NCBI RefSeq assembly: GCF_900119185.1
Contig: NZ_FPJE01000014.1
Coordinates: forward strand, 1-64,000
Length of the DNA: 64,000 nucleotides
DNA from: Sinomicrobium oceani
Lineage (GTDB): Bacteria > Bacteroidota > Bacteroidia > Flavobacteriales > Flavobacteriaceae
Direction of reading: 5' to 3'
Shown: one piece after another, positions 1 through 9,772 of the stretch
Position numbering within the stretch: the stretch's first letter is position 1
Layout of the letters: the number at the start of each line of letters is the position of its first letter
Translations under genes and position numbers: made by a program
The notes under the pieces: model-generated
The model's database searches: none
Seen by the model: the letters and a program-made list of their open reading frames with translations, nothing else
What the model was told of the DNA's origin: nothing

Positions 1-1
1 C

Positions 2-1372
2 GATGAAAACCGGGGAACCGTATATTTCGGTACAGGCTCGCCTTCTTCCGATTTTTACGGGGGCAACCGGGAAGGAGAAAACCTGTATGCCAACTGTATC
101 ATGGCCCTTGATGCGGCTACCGGGACCCGGAAATGGCATTACCAGACCATTATGCACGACCTGTGGGACCGCGATATCTCCTGCCCGCCCAACCTCACCA
201 CGATCACTGTGGCAGGCAGGAAAACGGATGTGGTGGTACAGGCGACCAAGGACGGCCTGGTGTATGTACTGGACCGGGATACGGGCGAACCTGTATTTCC
301 GGTAGAGGAGCGGCCTGTCCCCGTAAAAGGACTTCCCGGGGAACATCCCTGGCCGGTACAGAAATACCCGGTAAAACCTAAACCTTTTGTAAGACAAGTG
401 ATTACAGAGGAAGAGCTGACTGATATTTCTGAAAGTGCACACCAGGCCGTTAAGGCGGAGTTTGACACCCTGGAAAGTCGCCATAAGTTTTTACCTCCGA
501 GTGAAAAAGGTACGCTATTAATAGGATATAGTGGCGGCGCGGAATGGGGAGGCAATGCCATAGATGACGAAGGTATTTTATATGTCAATGCCAACGAAGA
601 GCCCTGGGTTGTAAAAATGATTGATGCTAACCGCTTTGATCATAAAAAGGGAATAAGCGAGGGCGAAAAACACTATCTGAAAAACTGTGCCATGTGTCAT
701 GGAGCAGACCGAAAGGGCGGAGCCCAGTTTCCGGAACTCTTGCAGCTAAAAGAGCGGATGAAGAAAGAACAGTTCTTGAAACTCGTGCGTAGCGGTTCCG
801 GAAGAATGCCTGCTTTTCCTCATGTATCGGAAACGGAAGTCCGTCAACTTTTGGCATATATCTGGGGAGAAAAGGAAACTTTATCCGTGGAGGAAGCAGA
901 GCATCTCGCACAGGATCGTCAGCAGCAGGATACGGTTTTCGGCTTTCGTCCGCGTTATCTGGTAGCCTCATGGAAGCAATTCAAAGACCCCGAAGGGTAC
1001 CCGGGTATAAAACCACCCTGGGGGACGCTTACCGCCATCAATCTCCATACCGGGGATCATTTGTGGCAAGTGCCTTTGGGGACATATCCCGAGTTACGTG
1101 AGCGGAGTATAGCAACGACCGGAACAGATAATTACGGAGGTCCTGTAGTGACCGCAGGCGGCCTTGTTTTTATAGCTGCTACCAAAGACAGTAAAATAAG
1201 GGCTTTCGATAGTTCTGACGGAAAAATATTATGGGAATATGAACTTCCCGAGGCAGGTTTTGCAACACCTGTTACTTATACTGCAAAAGGAAAACAATAT
1301 ATGGTAATTGCAGCCGGAGGAGGGAGAAGAACACCATCGGGAGGGAAGTATATTGCTTTTTCTCTGGATTAA
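2..1372 (+). CDS. PQQ-dependent dehydrogenase with internal cytochrome c domain, 3' part only
   Basis: This is the C-terminal 456 residues of a quinoprotein dehydrogenase; the 5' end lies outside the window and the reading frame is open from base 2. Propeller repeats are visible at the start (ALDAATGTRKW) and at the end (LHTGDHLWQVPLG, DGKILWEYELP). Between them sits a cytochrome c domain with a CAMCH heme-binding motif at fragment residues 229-233 and a distal MPAF methionine. Such proteins oxidise sugars or alcohols in the periplasm and pass electrons through the heme to the respiratory chain. The propeller-cytochrome-propeller order is typical of the Bacteroidota and Planctomycetota type. 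The substrate cannot be told from this fragment. The family call is secure. Confidence 0.88.
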   Translation, partial: DENRGTVYFGTGSPSSDFYGGNREGENLYANCIMALDAATGTRKWHYQTIMHDLWDRDISCPPNLTTITVAGRKTDVVVQATKDGLVYVLDRDTGEPVFPVEERPVPVKGLPGEHPWPVQKYPVKPKPFVRQVITEEELTDISESAHQAVKAEFDTLESRHKFLPPSEKGTLLIGYSGGAEWGGNAIDDEGILYVNANEEPWVVKMIDANRFDHKKGISEGEKHYLKNCAMCHGADRKGGAQFPELLQLKERMKKEQFLKLVRSGSGRMPAFPHVSETEVRQLLAYIWGEKETLSVEEAEHLAQDRQQQDTVFGFRPRYLVASWKQFKDPEGYPGIKPPWGTLTAINLHTGDHLWQVPLGTYPELRERSIATTGTDNYGGPVVTAGGLVFIAATKDSKIRAFDSSDGKILWEYELPEAGFATPVTYTAKGKQYMVIAAGGGRRTPSGGKYIAFSLD

Positions 1373-1399
1373 AATTTTAATTGGTTGTTAGGAGTGATA

Positions 1400-1440
1400 C
1401 CGGGAGAAGACCATGAATATGCGATCCTTTTCCCGGTTTT
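1400..1440 (+). terminator. Rho-independent terminator after the PQQ dehydrogenase
   Basis: A 10-bp stem (CCGGGAGAAG pairing with CTTTTCCCGG, one G-T pair) with a 17-nt loop is followed by TTTT. It lies 28 bp past the stop codon and before the next gene. Confidence 0.6.
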
Positions 1441-1480
1441 CCGGAGAGCTATTAAAACAGAATAGATAACACAAAACAAT

Positions 1481-1966
1481 ATGAAAATACAACAGGTATT
1501 ACCGCTGCTGATCATTTTTTCAATATGCACAACAGCTTGTACTACAACAGATAAAAAGAAGGGAGGAGATCATAATCTTTCGGATAGAGAACTCGTAATA
1601 AAAAACAGCAGCATGGCTGTTGAAGCTACGGTTAAACAATTTACCGTAGCCATGGAGAAGCGGGAGTCGTCAATTCTTGCCAAACTGACCTGTGAGGAAC
1701 TGAGTTACGGACATTCGACCGGAAAAATACAGGACAAGGAACAATTTATAGAGGATCTCGTATATGGCCCCTTTGTGTTCAAGACAATAAAACTCGAAAA
1801 ACAGACTATAACAGTAAAGGACAGTACGGCCATCGTAAGGCATGTTTTTGTGGCGGATGCCATGGATAATGATACACCGGTCAAAGTTCGTATAGGAAAT
1901 ATACTGGTACTGGTCCTTAGCAACGGGAAATGGATGTTACTGGCCAGACAGGCATATAAACTCTGA
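1481..1966 (+). CDS. Small NTF2-like (DUF4440-type) lipoprotein
   Basis: This 161-residue protein begins with a lipoprotein signal peptide (cysteine near residue 20, within TTAC). The rest resembles the NTF2-like/SnoaL fold: an N-terminal helix with FTVAMEKRE, then strands including ELSYGHSTG, IVRHVFVADA and the closing NGKWMLLARQAYKL. Family members often bind small ligands or act as accessory proteins, and no catalytic role can be assigned. The stop codon is 4 bp before the symporter start, so the two are probably co-transcribed. Confidence 0.7.
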   Translation: MKIQQVLPLLIIFSICTTACTTTDKKKGGDHNLSDRELVIKNSSMAVEATVKQFTVAMEKRESSILAKLTCEELSYGHSTGKIQDKEQFIEDLVYGPFVFKTIKLEKQTITVKDSTAIVRHVFVADAMDNDTPVKVRIGNILVLVLSNGKWMLLARQAYKL

Positions 1967-1970
1967 TGAT

Positions 1971-3086
1971 ATGATAAAAACAAAAAAAATATACAATATA
2001 ATACTGGTACTGTCCGGTTTATTCTTGTTGTCCTTTGTGGTGTGTCTTTTTACCGGGTATGTCGCAAAGGCAGGTCCTCTGCTGACTATTTTTTTTATAC
2101 TTCTGGCTATAAGTTTTTATGGTTATATGCAGCTTCGCAGCTATGTCTATACCGTAATGATATTTGCTGCCGTTTCCCTGGCTATGTATTATCCGGAATA
2201 TTTTCTTGAAGTGAATGGTTTCAAACTGACCGGATTGATCACTCCGCTCATACAGGTTATTATGTTTGGAATGGGAACATCTATGAGTGCCGGGGATTTT
2301 TTGGCTGTGGCCAAAGAACCTAAAGGGGTTTTTGTCGGAGTCACCGCACAATTTATTATTATGCCTTTATCGGGATATCTGCTGGCTCTGATAAGCGGAT
2401 TTCCCGGAGAAATTGCGGCGGGAATAGTTCTTATAGGTTGTTCTCCGAGTGGCATGGCTTCTAATGTGATGGCATATCTTGCACGGGCAAATCTGGCATT
2501 ATCACTGACCATAACCTCAATAGCTACGCTGGTGGCGCCTTTTCTGACACCTCTACTAATGAAGATGCTTGCAGGAGAATTTATAGCGATTGATGTATTA
2601 ACTATGATGTGGGGTATCGTGAAAATGATTATTATCCCGATTGGCGCCGGACTTATTTTTAATAAGCTGATCCGGGGGAAGTCGACCTGGATAGATAAGG
2701 TGATGCCAATAGTTTCTATGGCAGGAATAGCGCTGATTATTGTTGTAATTACCGCAGCCGGAAGAGATAGTTTACTGGATATAGGACTCCTGCTTATATT
2801 GCTGGTACTTATTCACAACATTTTCGGGTATACCATGGGATATTGGTACGGTAGGTTTTTCCGTTTATCGGAAAAAGACTGTCGTACTATTGCCATAGAA
2901 GTAGGAATGCAGAATGGCGGGCTGGCTTCCGCGATTGCAAATAATCTCGGTAAAATTGCGACCATGGGGCTTGCCCCCGCAATTTTCGGACCGCTTATGA
3001 ATGTTACCGGATCTGTCCTTGCTTCATTCTGGCATAAAAGGCCTATACCCGAAAAGAGCAGCGTTGAAGCACAAGGAAAAATATAG
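1971..3086 (+). CDS. Bile acid:sodium symporter family (SBF/BASS) transporter
   Basis: This 371-residue integral membrane protein has about ten hydrophobic segments. It carries family landmarks: the GMGTSMSAGDF stretch around residue 100, the GCSPSGMASN motif that lines the Na+ sites near residue 160, and EVGMQNGGLASA near residue 310. Members couple Na+ entry to uptake of organic anions such as bile acids, pantothenate or 2-oxoacids; the substrate here is unknown. It sits directly behind the NTF2-like lipoprotein gene. N-terminal residues 1-75 hold two or three membrane spans ahead of the core. Confidence 0.85.
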   Translation: MIKTKKIYNIILVLSGLFLLSFVVCLFTGYVAKAGPLLTIFFILLAISFYGYMQLRSYVYTVMIFAAVSLAMYYPEYFLEVNGFKLTGLITPLIQVIMFGMGTSMSAGDFLAVAKEPKGVFVGVTAQFIIMPLSGYLLALISGFPGEIAAGIVLIGCSPSGMASNVMAYLARANLALSLTITSIATLVAPFLTPLLMKMLAGEFIAIDVLTMMWGIVKMIIIPIGAGLIFNKLIRGKSTWIDKVMPIVSMAGIALIIVVITAAGRDSLLDIGLLLILLVLIHNIFGYTMGYWYGRFFRLSEKDCRTIAIEVGMQNGGLASAIANNLGKIATMGLAPAIFGPLMNVTGSVLASFWHKRPIPEKSSVEAQGKI

Positions 3087-3130
3087 CGTATATCTTTACT
3101 ACAGCTGGCAACCTCTTGCAATTAAACAAT

Positions 3131-3144
3131 GTAACCTAAGTTAC
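3131..3144. promoter_or_regulatory. Inverted repeat upstream of the MBL/rhodanese gene
   Basis: GTAAC-CTAA-GTTAC is a perfect 5-bp inverted repeat 47 bp before the GTG/ATG start region of the next gene. It could be an operator, but arms this short occur by chance. Confidence 0.25.
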
Positions 3145-3191
3145 CCTGTACAAAATATTTATGCATTACTTTTATATTAAAATTAGAAGTG

Positions 3192-4529
3192 ATGGAAATA
3201 AAACAATTTCAGGATAAACCCCTGGCTCATTATTCGTATGCCATTGTGAGCGATGGTAAGATGGCTCTGGTAGACCCCGCGCGCGATCCTAAGCCATACT
3301 ACGAGTATGCCCGTGAGCGGGAGGCCAAAATAGTGGTAGTTTTCGAAACACATCCTCATGCCGATTTTATAAGCAGTCATTTGCAAATACATAAAGAGAC
3401 CGGGGCTGCTATTTATACCAGCAAACTGGTGGGAGCCGGTTATCCGCATACGAATTTTGATGAGGGTGATACGCTTCAAATGGGAAAGATAAGATTCAGC
3501 GCGCTGAATACCCCCGGGCATTCCCCGGATAGTATCACTGTTATTGCAGAAGAAAGCGGGGAGTACGCTATGTTCTCCGGGGACACTTTGTTTATTGGAG
3601 ATGTAGGACGTCCGGATCTGAGAGAACATGCGGGGAATATGAAGGCCAAGAGGGAAGCTTTGGCCAGAAATATGTATCATACCATACACGGTAAATTTAA
3701 TGACCTTCCGGATGAAACCATCGTGTATCCTGCACACGGAGCCGGATCGTTATGTGGTAAAAACCTGAGTAGTGCGGCATCGAGTACACTGGGTAACGAA
3801 AGAATGGGAAACTGGGCTTTTAAAACAACGGAAGAAGATATTTTTGTAAAGACGATACTGAAAGATCAGCCCTTTATACCGGGATATTTCGGCTATGATG
3901 TGGAAATCAACAGGAACGGAGCAGATATTTCGGAAAGTGCTATTGCCGGTGTCCGCCGTTTCCTCGACCCCAGGATCACGGATGCTTTTACTTTTGTCGA
4001 TGTACGGGATGAAAAAATATTCAAATCCGGGCATTTTCCCGGAAGTATCAATATTATGGCCCGAAACGGGGAAGATAAGTTCGAGACCTGGCTGGGGAGT
4101 ATCATAAAACCCGGAGAACCCTTTTACCTTGTGCTTCCCGATGTAAACAGCCAGCAGCAGATTATGGAACGGGTTTCGAAAATAGGTTATGAGAAGCAAG
4201 TGGTCGCCGTCATCATCCCGGTGACCGAAAGCCTGCAGGCTTCCGGTAAGTTCGATTATGAAGCCTTCCGGGAAAATCCGTCGGACTATACCATAGTGGA
4301 CATCCGGAACGTTTCGGAGTTCGAAGAGAACCGCTTCTTTTCACATGCCGTAAACATTCCGTTGCCCGAACTCCGCGGCCGCATCAAGGAAATTCCTGCC
4401 GGAAAGCCGGTAGTCGTACATTGTGCCGGAGGATACCGCAGTGCTGCCGGAAGCAGTATTGTCAACGAAAAAATGAAAGATACTCCGGTGTATGATCTGG
4501 GAGACCATATCGGGGATTTTAAAAAATAA
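3192..4529 (+). CDS. MBL-fold hydrolase with two rhodanese domains (persulfide dioxygenase-like)
   Basis: The 445-residue protein starts with a metallo-beta-lactamase domain of the ETHE1/glyoxalase II type. Metal ligands are visible as H54-P-H56-A-D58 with H63, then PGHSPDS, SGDTLF and VYPAHG. Two rhodanese domains follow (about 265-350 and 360-445). Only the second has the catalytic loop CAGGYRS (C411); the first has VLPDVN at that place and is probably non-catalytic. The family oxidises glutathione or protein persulfides and moves sulfane sulfur. A GTG codon one triplet upstream (3189) is an alternative start; the ATG at 3192 is preferred. The gene is monocistronic by spacing. Confidence 0.85.
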   Translation: MEIKQFQDKPLAHYSYAIVSDGKMALVDPARDPKPYYEYAREREAKIVVVFETHPHADFISSHLQIHKETGAAIYTSKLVGAGYPHTNFDEGDTLQMGKIRFSALNTPGHSPDSITVIAEESGEYAMFSGDTLFIGDVGRPDLREHAGNMKAKREALARNMYHTIHGKFNDLPDETIVYPAHGAGSLCGKNLSSAASSTLGNERMGNWAFKTTEEDIFVKTILKDQPFIPGYFGYDVEINRNGADISESAIAGVRRFLDPRITDAFTFVDVRDEKIFKSGHFPGSINIMARNGEDKFETWLGSIIKPGEPFYLVLPDVNSQQQIMERVSKIGYEKQVVAVIIPVTESLQASGKFDYEAFRENPSDYTIVDIRNVSEFEENRFFSHAVNIPLPELRGRIKEIPAGKPVVVHCAGGYRSAAGSSIVNEKMKDTPVYDLGDHIGDFKK

Positions 4530-4544
4530 AAAGGAAGAGGCGGT

Positions 4545-4585
4545 ATTCCGGGAATTGGTATTCACGATTCCCGGAATTTGCTTTT
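4545..4585 (+). terminator. Terminator hairpin after the MBL/rhodanese gene
   Basis: ATTCCGGGAAT (4545-4555) pairs perfectly with ATTCCCGGAAT (4567-4577) over 11 bp with an 11-nt loop. A T-rich tail (TTGCTTTT) follows. It lies 15 bp past the stop codon. Confidence 0.65.
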
Positions 4586-4645
4586 ACGATTTGTGATACC
4601 GATGATCATATACCGGGTTTTAACAAAGAGTTAAGTGTTACAGGG

Positions 4646-4676
4646 TTGTGATGAAAAATAAAAAGTATTACTATTG
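4646..4676 (+). promoter_or_regulatory. Bacteroidota-type promoter for the RND efflux operon
   Basis: TTG (4646-4648), a 20-bp spacer and TACTATTG (4669-4676) match the TTG / TAnnTTTG consensus at all but one position. Transcription would start near 4682. That makes the first ATG (4683) almost leaderless and supports the second ATG (4716) as the true start of the first gene. Confidence 0.55.
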
Positions 4677-4715
4677 TAGACTATGAAAGCAAGACAACAA
4701 CAGGATAAGTTAAAT

Positions 4716-5096
4716 ATGCGACAGTTCTTTTTTATTGCTGTGGCGTTGTGCTGTGTTGTCTTTTCTTCCTGCACGGTAAAATCCGGAATAAAAAATGTCC
4801 TGGGGTATGGTCATACTACGGAAAAAGTCAATATACCGGAAAGACCCAATAAGGTGTTTACCGGGGGTTTCACGGAAGCTTGTTCCCATCAGGCAGTCCC
4901 GGACTATTCGGTGACAGGGCAGGAGCAATCCGGACTTTCATTACATGCCGCAGCCGTATTTGTATGTTGCGCGTTGCTTACATTTCTTTTTGGAGAAAAT
5001 CTTTTCGGGACACTTCAGGTACATCCCGGATATTCCACGCATCGTATAGCCGGTGCCACCCCCATCTTCATCAGGCACCGAAAACTGATCATATAG
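4716..5096 (+). CDS. Small lipoprotein with C-terminal membrane segment, first gene of the efflux operon
   Basis: I do not recognise a family for this 126-residue protein. From the ATG at 4716 it begins with a clean lipoprotein signal (MRQFFFIAV, then the lipobox VFSSC). Starting at 4683 would put eleven polar residues (MKARQQQDKLN) before it and leave almost no leader. The middle is polar. Around residues 80-97 there is a hydrophobic stretch (AAAVFVCCALLTFLF), followed by a basic tail ending in RHRKLII. It is followed by the TolC, RND and adaptor genes on the same strand, so it is probably an accessory part of that efflux system. No catalytic motif is visible. Confidence 0.6.
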   Translation: MRQFFFIAVALCCVVFSSCTVKSGIKNVLGYGHTTEKVNIPERPNKVFTGGFTEACSHQAVPDYSVTGQEQSGLSLHAAAVFVCCALLTFLFGENLFGTLQVHPGYSTHRIAGATPIFIRHRKLII

Positions 5097-5206
5097 GATA
5101 ATACAATTTCATTTTAGGCCTTTTCCTTCCGGGATAGGCGTTGTGTTATAGTATGTATAATCACGTACCGGATCTGTCGCTATCCGGTATCAATCCTGTT
5201 TTTAAT

Positions 5207-6586
5207 ATGATCAGATTACTTCTGTCGGTCGCGTATATTTCATGGCTGACACTGCTCGCACCGCAGCTTGGTGCACAATCCCGGCAACCAACGCTCGGGG
5301 AATTATGGTATGATGTGGAAAGGGGCTATTCCGGAATTGCCGCCAGTGAAGCTGCAATAACATCTGCATTATCAAATGAGCGTGCTGTAAAGAGTGAAGC
5401 CTTGCCGCAAGCCAGAATTCAGCTGCAAAATACTTTCAGTACTTACGATGGGCGCAACGGAGCCTTTTTTCCGCAGCCCGGGTTTTTTAACGTAAGTGGT
5501 AATATGCTGCATACCGGGGAAGCTTCGGTCATCGCAAATACATTTGCTTCTGCAACAATAGAATGGGAACTTTTTGCTTTTGGAAAACAACATAAGAGAA
5601 AACTGGCAGCTTCTGAAATGTCCGCCCGGTATAGCCTTGAAAAGGAAGCTTATGTACTCCGGTTAAAAAAAGAATTTTCTGTACGTTACATCAAATTATT
5701 ATATACCGAATCAAAACGGATATGGGCAGCGAAAAATGCGCGGCGTCTTGGAGAGATCGGAGTTACTGCAGCAAGTCTTGCCCGCGCGGGAATAAAACCC
5801 GAAGCCGATAGTCTCCTTGCCCGTTCGTCTTATTTACAGGCCATGGCCGAACAGGATAAATGGCTTGGAAACCGTAACGCCTCACTGGAAAAATTTCGTG
5901 AATTTTATAGAAATGCCAAACCTGATTTGCTCTTTTCAGAACGTCGTTTTGCCCATCCTCCTCTGATGGAAAACGAAAGAGTGCGCATGGATAAAATGCA
6001 TCCTTTCACCGAAGTATTACGCAAAAAGTCTTCTTACTATAAAATAAAAGGTACGGCGGAAACAAGGTCCGGACTGCCTTCCGTAAAATTTCTGGGAGGA
6101 TTTGCATATCGCGGCTCGGGGATCGATGCGGATGGCAACGTATCCGGAAACTGGGCGGATGGTTTTTCCAATACTGCGGATAACTTCATAGTCGGTATAG
6201 GTATTACATGGGATCTTACCGGGATGCGAACCTACCGTGAGAAGGGCAGGATGTGGAATTACAAAGCCCGGGAACATCAAATGTTACAGCAACAGGCAGA
6301 GGAGGCCCTTCGTGCCGGATACGCCGCCACATTAAGTAAAAGAACCGAGCAGCAAAAGCAACTGCGGAAAACGGAACAGGCATTGAAAAATGCCGGACAG
6401 GCGTATGAAATGTATATGGCCCGGTACCGCAGCGGACTTATCAGCCTGACTGAGCTTTTACAGATCAGAATGCTTCTGGAACAGGCCGAAAACAGTCATA
6501 TAGAAGCTGTACAGGAATACTGGATGCAGGTAGCGGAGCAAGCGGAACTCACCGCGGATTTTGATTTTTTGTTTAATTCCCTTTAA
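5207..6586 (+). CDS. TolC-family outer membrane efflux protein
   Basis: From the ATG at 5207 the protein is 459 residues with a signal peptide (MIRLLLSV to LGAQS). An in-frame TTG at 5141 and ATG at 5153 would add 18-22 residues ahead of that signal and are less likely. The mature part is mostly long amphipathic helices with two repeated halves, ending in the typical pattern YEMYMARYRSGLISLTELLQIR. Trimers of such proteins form the outer membrane channel of RND pumps. The stop is 9 bp before the RND gene. The channel gene precedes the pump gene, whereas many operons put the adaptor first. Confidence 0.85.
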   Translation: MIRLLLSVAYISWLTLLAPQLGAQSRQPTLGELWYDVERGYSGIAASEAAITSALSNERAVKSEALPQARIQLQNTFSTYDGRNGAFFPQPGFFNVSGNMLHTGEASVIANTFASATIEWELFAFGKQHKRKLAASEMSARYSLEKEAYVLRLKKEFSVRYIKLLYTESKRIWAAKNARRLGEIGVTAASLARAGIKPEADSLLARSSYLQAMAEQDKWLGNRNASLEKFREFYRNAKPDLLFSERRFAHPPLMENERVRMDKMHPFTEVLRKKSSYYKIKGTAETRSGLPSVKFLGGFAYRGSGIDADGNVSGNWADGFSNTADNFIVGIGITWDLTGMRTYREKGRMWNYKAREHQMLQQQAEEALRAGYAATLSKRTEQQKQLRKTEQALKNAGQAYEMYMARYRSGLISLTELLQIRMLLEQAENSHIEAVQEYWMQVAEQAELTADFDFLFNSL

Positions 6587-6595
6587 GTATCTGTT

Positions 6596-9500
6596 ATGAA
6601 TTTAATACGTTTTGCCCTGAGAAAACCTGTTGCGGTTATGGTGTTTGTAGCCGCTATCGGCTTTTTCTCCTATAACGCTATCCGGAATATTAATGTAGAT
6701 ATATTCCCGGAAGTTGAGTTGCCGGCCATATATATAGCCATGCCTTATGGGGGGCTTTCGCCTTCGCACATGGATGGCTTTATGGCCAACGAATTTCAGA
6801 AAGTCCTGCTGTTTGTCAGTGGAGTAAGAGATATAGATTTTAAAAGTGTACAGGGGCTTTCGCTCATGAAACTCACTTTCTATCCCGGTACGGATATGGC
6901 GCAGGCGGCGGGGGAAGTGTCTACCCAGGTTTCCCGGGCCATGGGTTTTTTACCACCCGGTGCCGTCCCTCCTATGGTAGTAAGGTTTGACGGTAGTTCG
7001 TTGCCTGTGGGACAGTTGGTCTTTGAAAGTCCGGAACGTTCCATAACCGAATTACAGAACCTGGCCGTAACAAGAGTCCGCCCGATGTTTGTCCGGATAC
7101 CCGGTATAACTGCTCCTGCGCCTTTCGGAGGAAATGTCAGAACCATTGTCGTAAACATCGATCCGCACGCCATGCAGGCCAACGGGTTGAGCCCGGAAGA
7201 AATTACAAAGGCTGTAACGATGAACAGCTATCCTTCACCGGCCGGAAATATACGTATAGGAGAGGAAAACCTTATGGCTCCGGTAAATACGATAGCCAGA
7301 GATCCCGAAATGTTTTTGAACACGCCGGTAAAAACAAAAGACGGCCGGACCGTATATATAAGAGATGTAGCGCGTGTGGAAGATGCGGCCGATCAGACTG
7401 TCGGGTACGCGCTGGTCAACGGAAAGCGTTCGGTATATCTGCCTATCATCAAAAAAGCAGACGCCTCTACGCTGGAAGCCGTAAAGAACCTCAAGGCTTC
7501 CTTACCGATGCTGAAAGATCAACTGCCTGAAGATGTGGATATCCGTTACGAATTCGATCAATCAACCTACATCGAACGGTCGCTGTCCAACCTGGTGCAT
7601 GAAGGGGGCCTTGGGGCTTTGTTTACAGGGATAATGATAGTGTTGTTTCTGGGAGATATTCGTGGCGCCCTGATAGTGGTGCTTACCATACCCATTGCCA
7701 TACTGTCTGCCATATCTGTTTTGTATATGGCCGGATATACCATTAATATCATGACACTCAGTGGTCTTGCCCTTTCTATCGGAATCCTGGTCGATGAAGC
7801 TACGGTAACCATTGAGAACATCCATCAGCACATGGAAGAAGGGAAGAAAAAGCAAAGAGCCATACTCGATGCCCTGCTGGAAATATCCGTTCCGAAACTG
7901 CTTATCTTGTTGTGTATCCTTGCCGTACTTACTCCGGCTTTTATAATGACCGGAATTCCTAAGGATATGTTTCTGCCGTTATCCATGGCTGTGGCTTTTG
8001 CCATGGTAGCATCCTTTTTGGCATCCCAGACTTTTGTTCCTATTCTGGCCAACTGGCTGATGAAGCATAAATATGATCATGGACATAGAAAAAAGGAAAA
8101 AAAATCATTCGACAAATTCAGGATCAAATACAGATACCGTTTACGTCGCTGGTCGGGTAAGACAGTCCCGTTATTTGGCGTATATATTATTATTTCGGGA
8201 ATTACGGTATTCATTCTTCTGCGGGTCGTAGGTACCGATGTCATGCCGGTTTCCAATAGCGGAGATTTTCAGATACGTATCGAAGCACCACAGGGCAGCA
8301 GACTGGAAAAAACAGAAAAGCTGGTAAAGGAGGTTATAAAAGATATCGCAGGCGAACTGCCTGAGCGGGCGATAACCATTACATCTGCTTTTGTAGGCAT
8401 GCATCCGGCAGGGACGCCCATCAACCCTATATTCCTGTTTACCAATGCTTCACATGAAGCGGTATTGCAGGTTTCCGTAGATCAGGATATTTATGAGGGT
8501 AATATGGAAACATTAAAAGAAAGGGTCAGGGGAGTGGTTGCTACGCGTCATCCCGGGGTAAAGATCAACTTTGAGCCCATGGAACTTACCGAAAAAATTA
8601 TGGGACAGGGAGCAATGACGCCTATTGAAGTAAAAGTAGGTGCCAAACAATTGAAAGTTGCCGAATCTCATGCAGCTAAAATAGCAGAGCATCTGAAAGA
8701 TGTTGACTATCTGAGAGATATACGTATTGCAGAACCCCTGGATTATCCCACATTGCAGATCGATGTGGACCGGGACCTGGTGGCACAATTCGGGCTTACC
8801 ATGAAAGATGTTACCGGAAGCCTGGTCACTGCAACTTCATCTACAAGATACACCGATAAAAACCTTTGGGTTGATCCCGGCTCGGGACTTGTTTTTCAGG
8901 TGCAGGTACAAATCCCCGAGAAGGTTATGACCACTGCGGAAATGTTGCGCTCTATTCCTCTGAAAAAAAACAGCCCGGTGCCCATACTTGAAGATGTGGC
9001 GTCAATACAACGTATAACCGCACCGGCGCAGGTGAACCGAAAAGGGCCCAACCGCTATGTGACCATAGTGGCAAATATTTATGACAAGGATCTGGGGACA
9101 GCATCGCGCGCCGTGAGTAAAGCTATCGAAGACGCCGGGGAACCTCCGAGAGGTACGGTCGTATGGACGGAAGGCACATTACAATTACTCGAAGAAACGT
9201 TGCATAGCCTCCTGGCCGGGTTGGCTGTAGCGGTCATGGCCATATTTCTAATGCTGTCTTCCTACTACCAGTCTTTTAAGGTGCCTCTGCTGATCCTATC
9301 GGTACTTCCGTCTGTTATTGCAGGGAGTCTCATCATCTTGTTCGTTTCCGGAAGTACGCTCAATTTACAGTCATATATGGGAATTATAATGTCTGTAGGG
9401 GTTTCTGTTTCCAATGCCGTATTGCTGGTTAACCAGGCGGAATATTACAGGAAAAAACTTCTGATTAAACCATGGCATGCAGCCGGAATGGCAGCTTCTT

Positions 9501-9760
9501 CCCGACTGAGGCCCGTATTGATGACGGCTGCAGCGATGCTGGCCGGAATGGCTCCTATGGCCGTAGGAATAGGGGACGGAGCAGAACAGGTAGCCCCGTT
9601 AGGGCAGGCAGTCATAGGGGGCTTACTGGCTTCCACATGTACAATATTAATACTGTTGCCCCACTTTTATGCTGCCGTGATGGCAAAGGCAACAACCGAT
9701 AGCCCGTCTCTCGATCCTGATGACGAAGACAACAAACATTTTTCATTACATCATGTATAA
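6596..9760 (+). CDS. RND-family efflux pump permease (AcrB/HAE-like)
   Basis: This 1054-residue protein has the usual RND plan: one N-terminal span (RKPVAVMVFVAAIGFF), a large periplasmic loop, TM2-6 at about 335-480, a second loop, and TM7-12 at the end (VLMTAAAMLAGMAPMAVGIGDG). The proton-relay segment in TM4 reads GILVDEATVTIEN. Thus D400 is followed by E401, where AcrB has D407-D408 and CzcA-type metal pumps have Asp-Gly. This points to a drug or lipid type pump rather than a classical metal pump. It probably works with the flanking TolC-like protein and adaptor. Substrate unknown. Confidence 0.9.
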   Translation: MNLIRFALRKPVAVMVFVAAIGFFSYNAIRNINVDIFPEVELPAIYIAMPYGGLSPSHMDGFMANEFQKVLLFVSGVRDIDFKSVQGLSLMKLTFYPGTDMAQAAGEVSTQVSRAMGFLPPGAVPPMVVRFDGSSLPVGQLVFESPERSITELQNLAVTRVRPMFVRIPGITAPAPFGGNVRTIVVNIDPHAMQANGLSPEEITKAVTMNSYPSPAGNIRIGEENLMAPVNTIARDPEMFLNTPVKTKDGRTVYIRDVARVEDAADQTVGYALVNGKRSVYLPIIKKADASTLEAVKNLKASLPMLKDQLPEDVDIRYEFDQSTYIERSLSNLVHEGGLGALFTGIMIVLFLGDIRGALIVVLTIPIAILSAISVLYMAGYTINIMTLSGLALSIGILVDEATVTIENIHQHMEEGKKKQRAILDALLEISVPKLLILLCILAVLTPAFIMTGIPKDMFLPLSMAVAFAMVASFLASQTFVPILANWLMKHKYDHGHRKKEKKSFDKFRIKYRYRLRRWSGKTVPLFGVYIIISGITVFILLRVVGTDVMPVSNSGDFQIRIEAPQGSRLEKTEKLVKEVIKDIAGELPERAITITSAFVGMHPAGTPINPIFLFTNASHEAVLQVSVDQDIYEGNMETLKERVRGVVATRHPGVKINFEPMELTEKIMGQGAMTPIEVKVGAKQLKVAESHAAKIAEHLKDVDYLRDIRIAEPLDYPTLQIDVDRDLVAQFGLTMKDVTGSLVTATSSTRYTDKNLWVDPGSGLVFQVQVQIPEKVMTTAEMLRSIPLKKNSPVPILEDVASIQRITAPAQVNRKGPNRYVTIVANIYDKDLGTASRAVSKAIEDAGEPPRGTVVWTEGTLQLLEETLHSLLAGLAVAVMAIFLMLSSYYQSFKVPLLILSVLPSVIAGSLIILFVSGSTLNLQSYMGIIMSVGVSVSNAVLLVNQAEYYRKKLLIKPWHAAGMAASSRLRPVLMTAAAMLAGMAPMAVGIGDGAEQVAPLGQAVIGGLLASTCTILILLPHFYAAVMAKATTDSPSLDPDDEDNKHFSLHHV

Positions 9761-9772
9761 ATCAAAATAATC

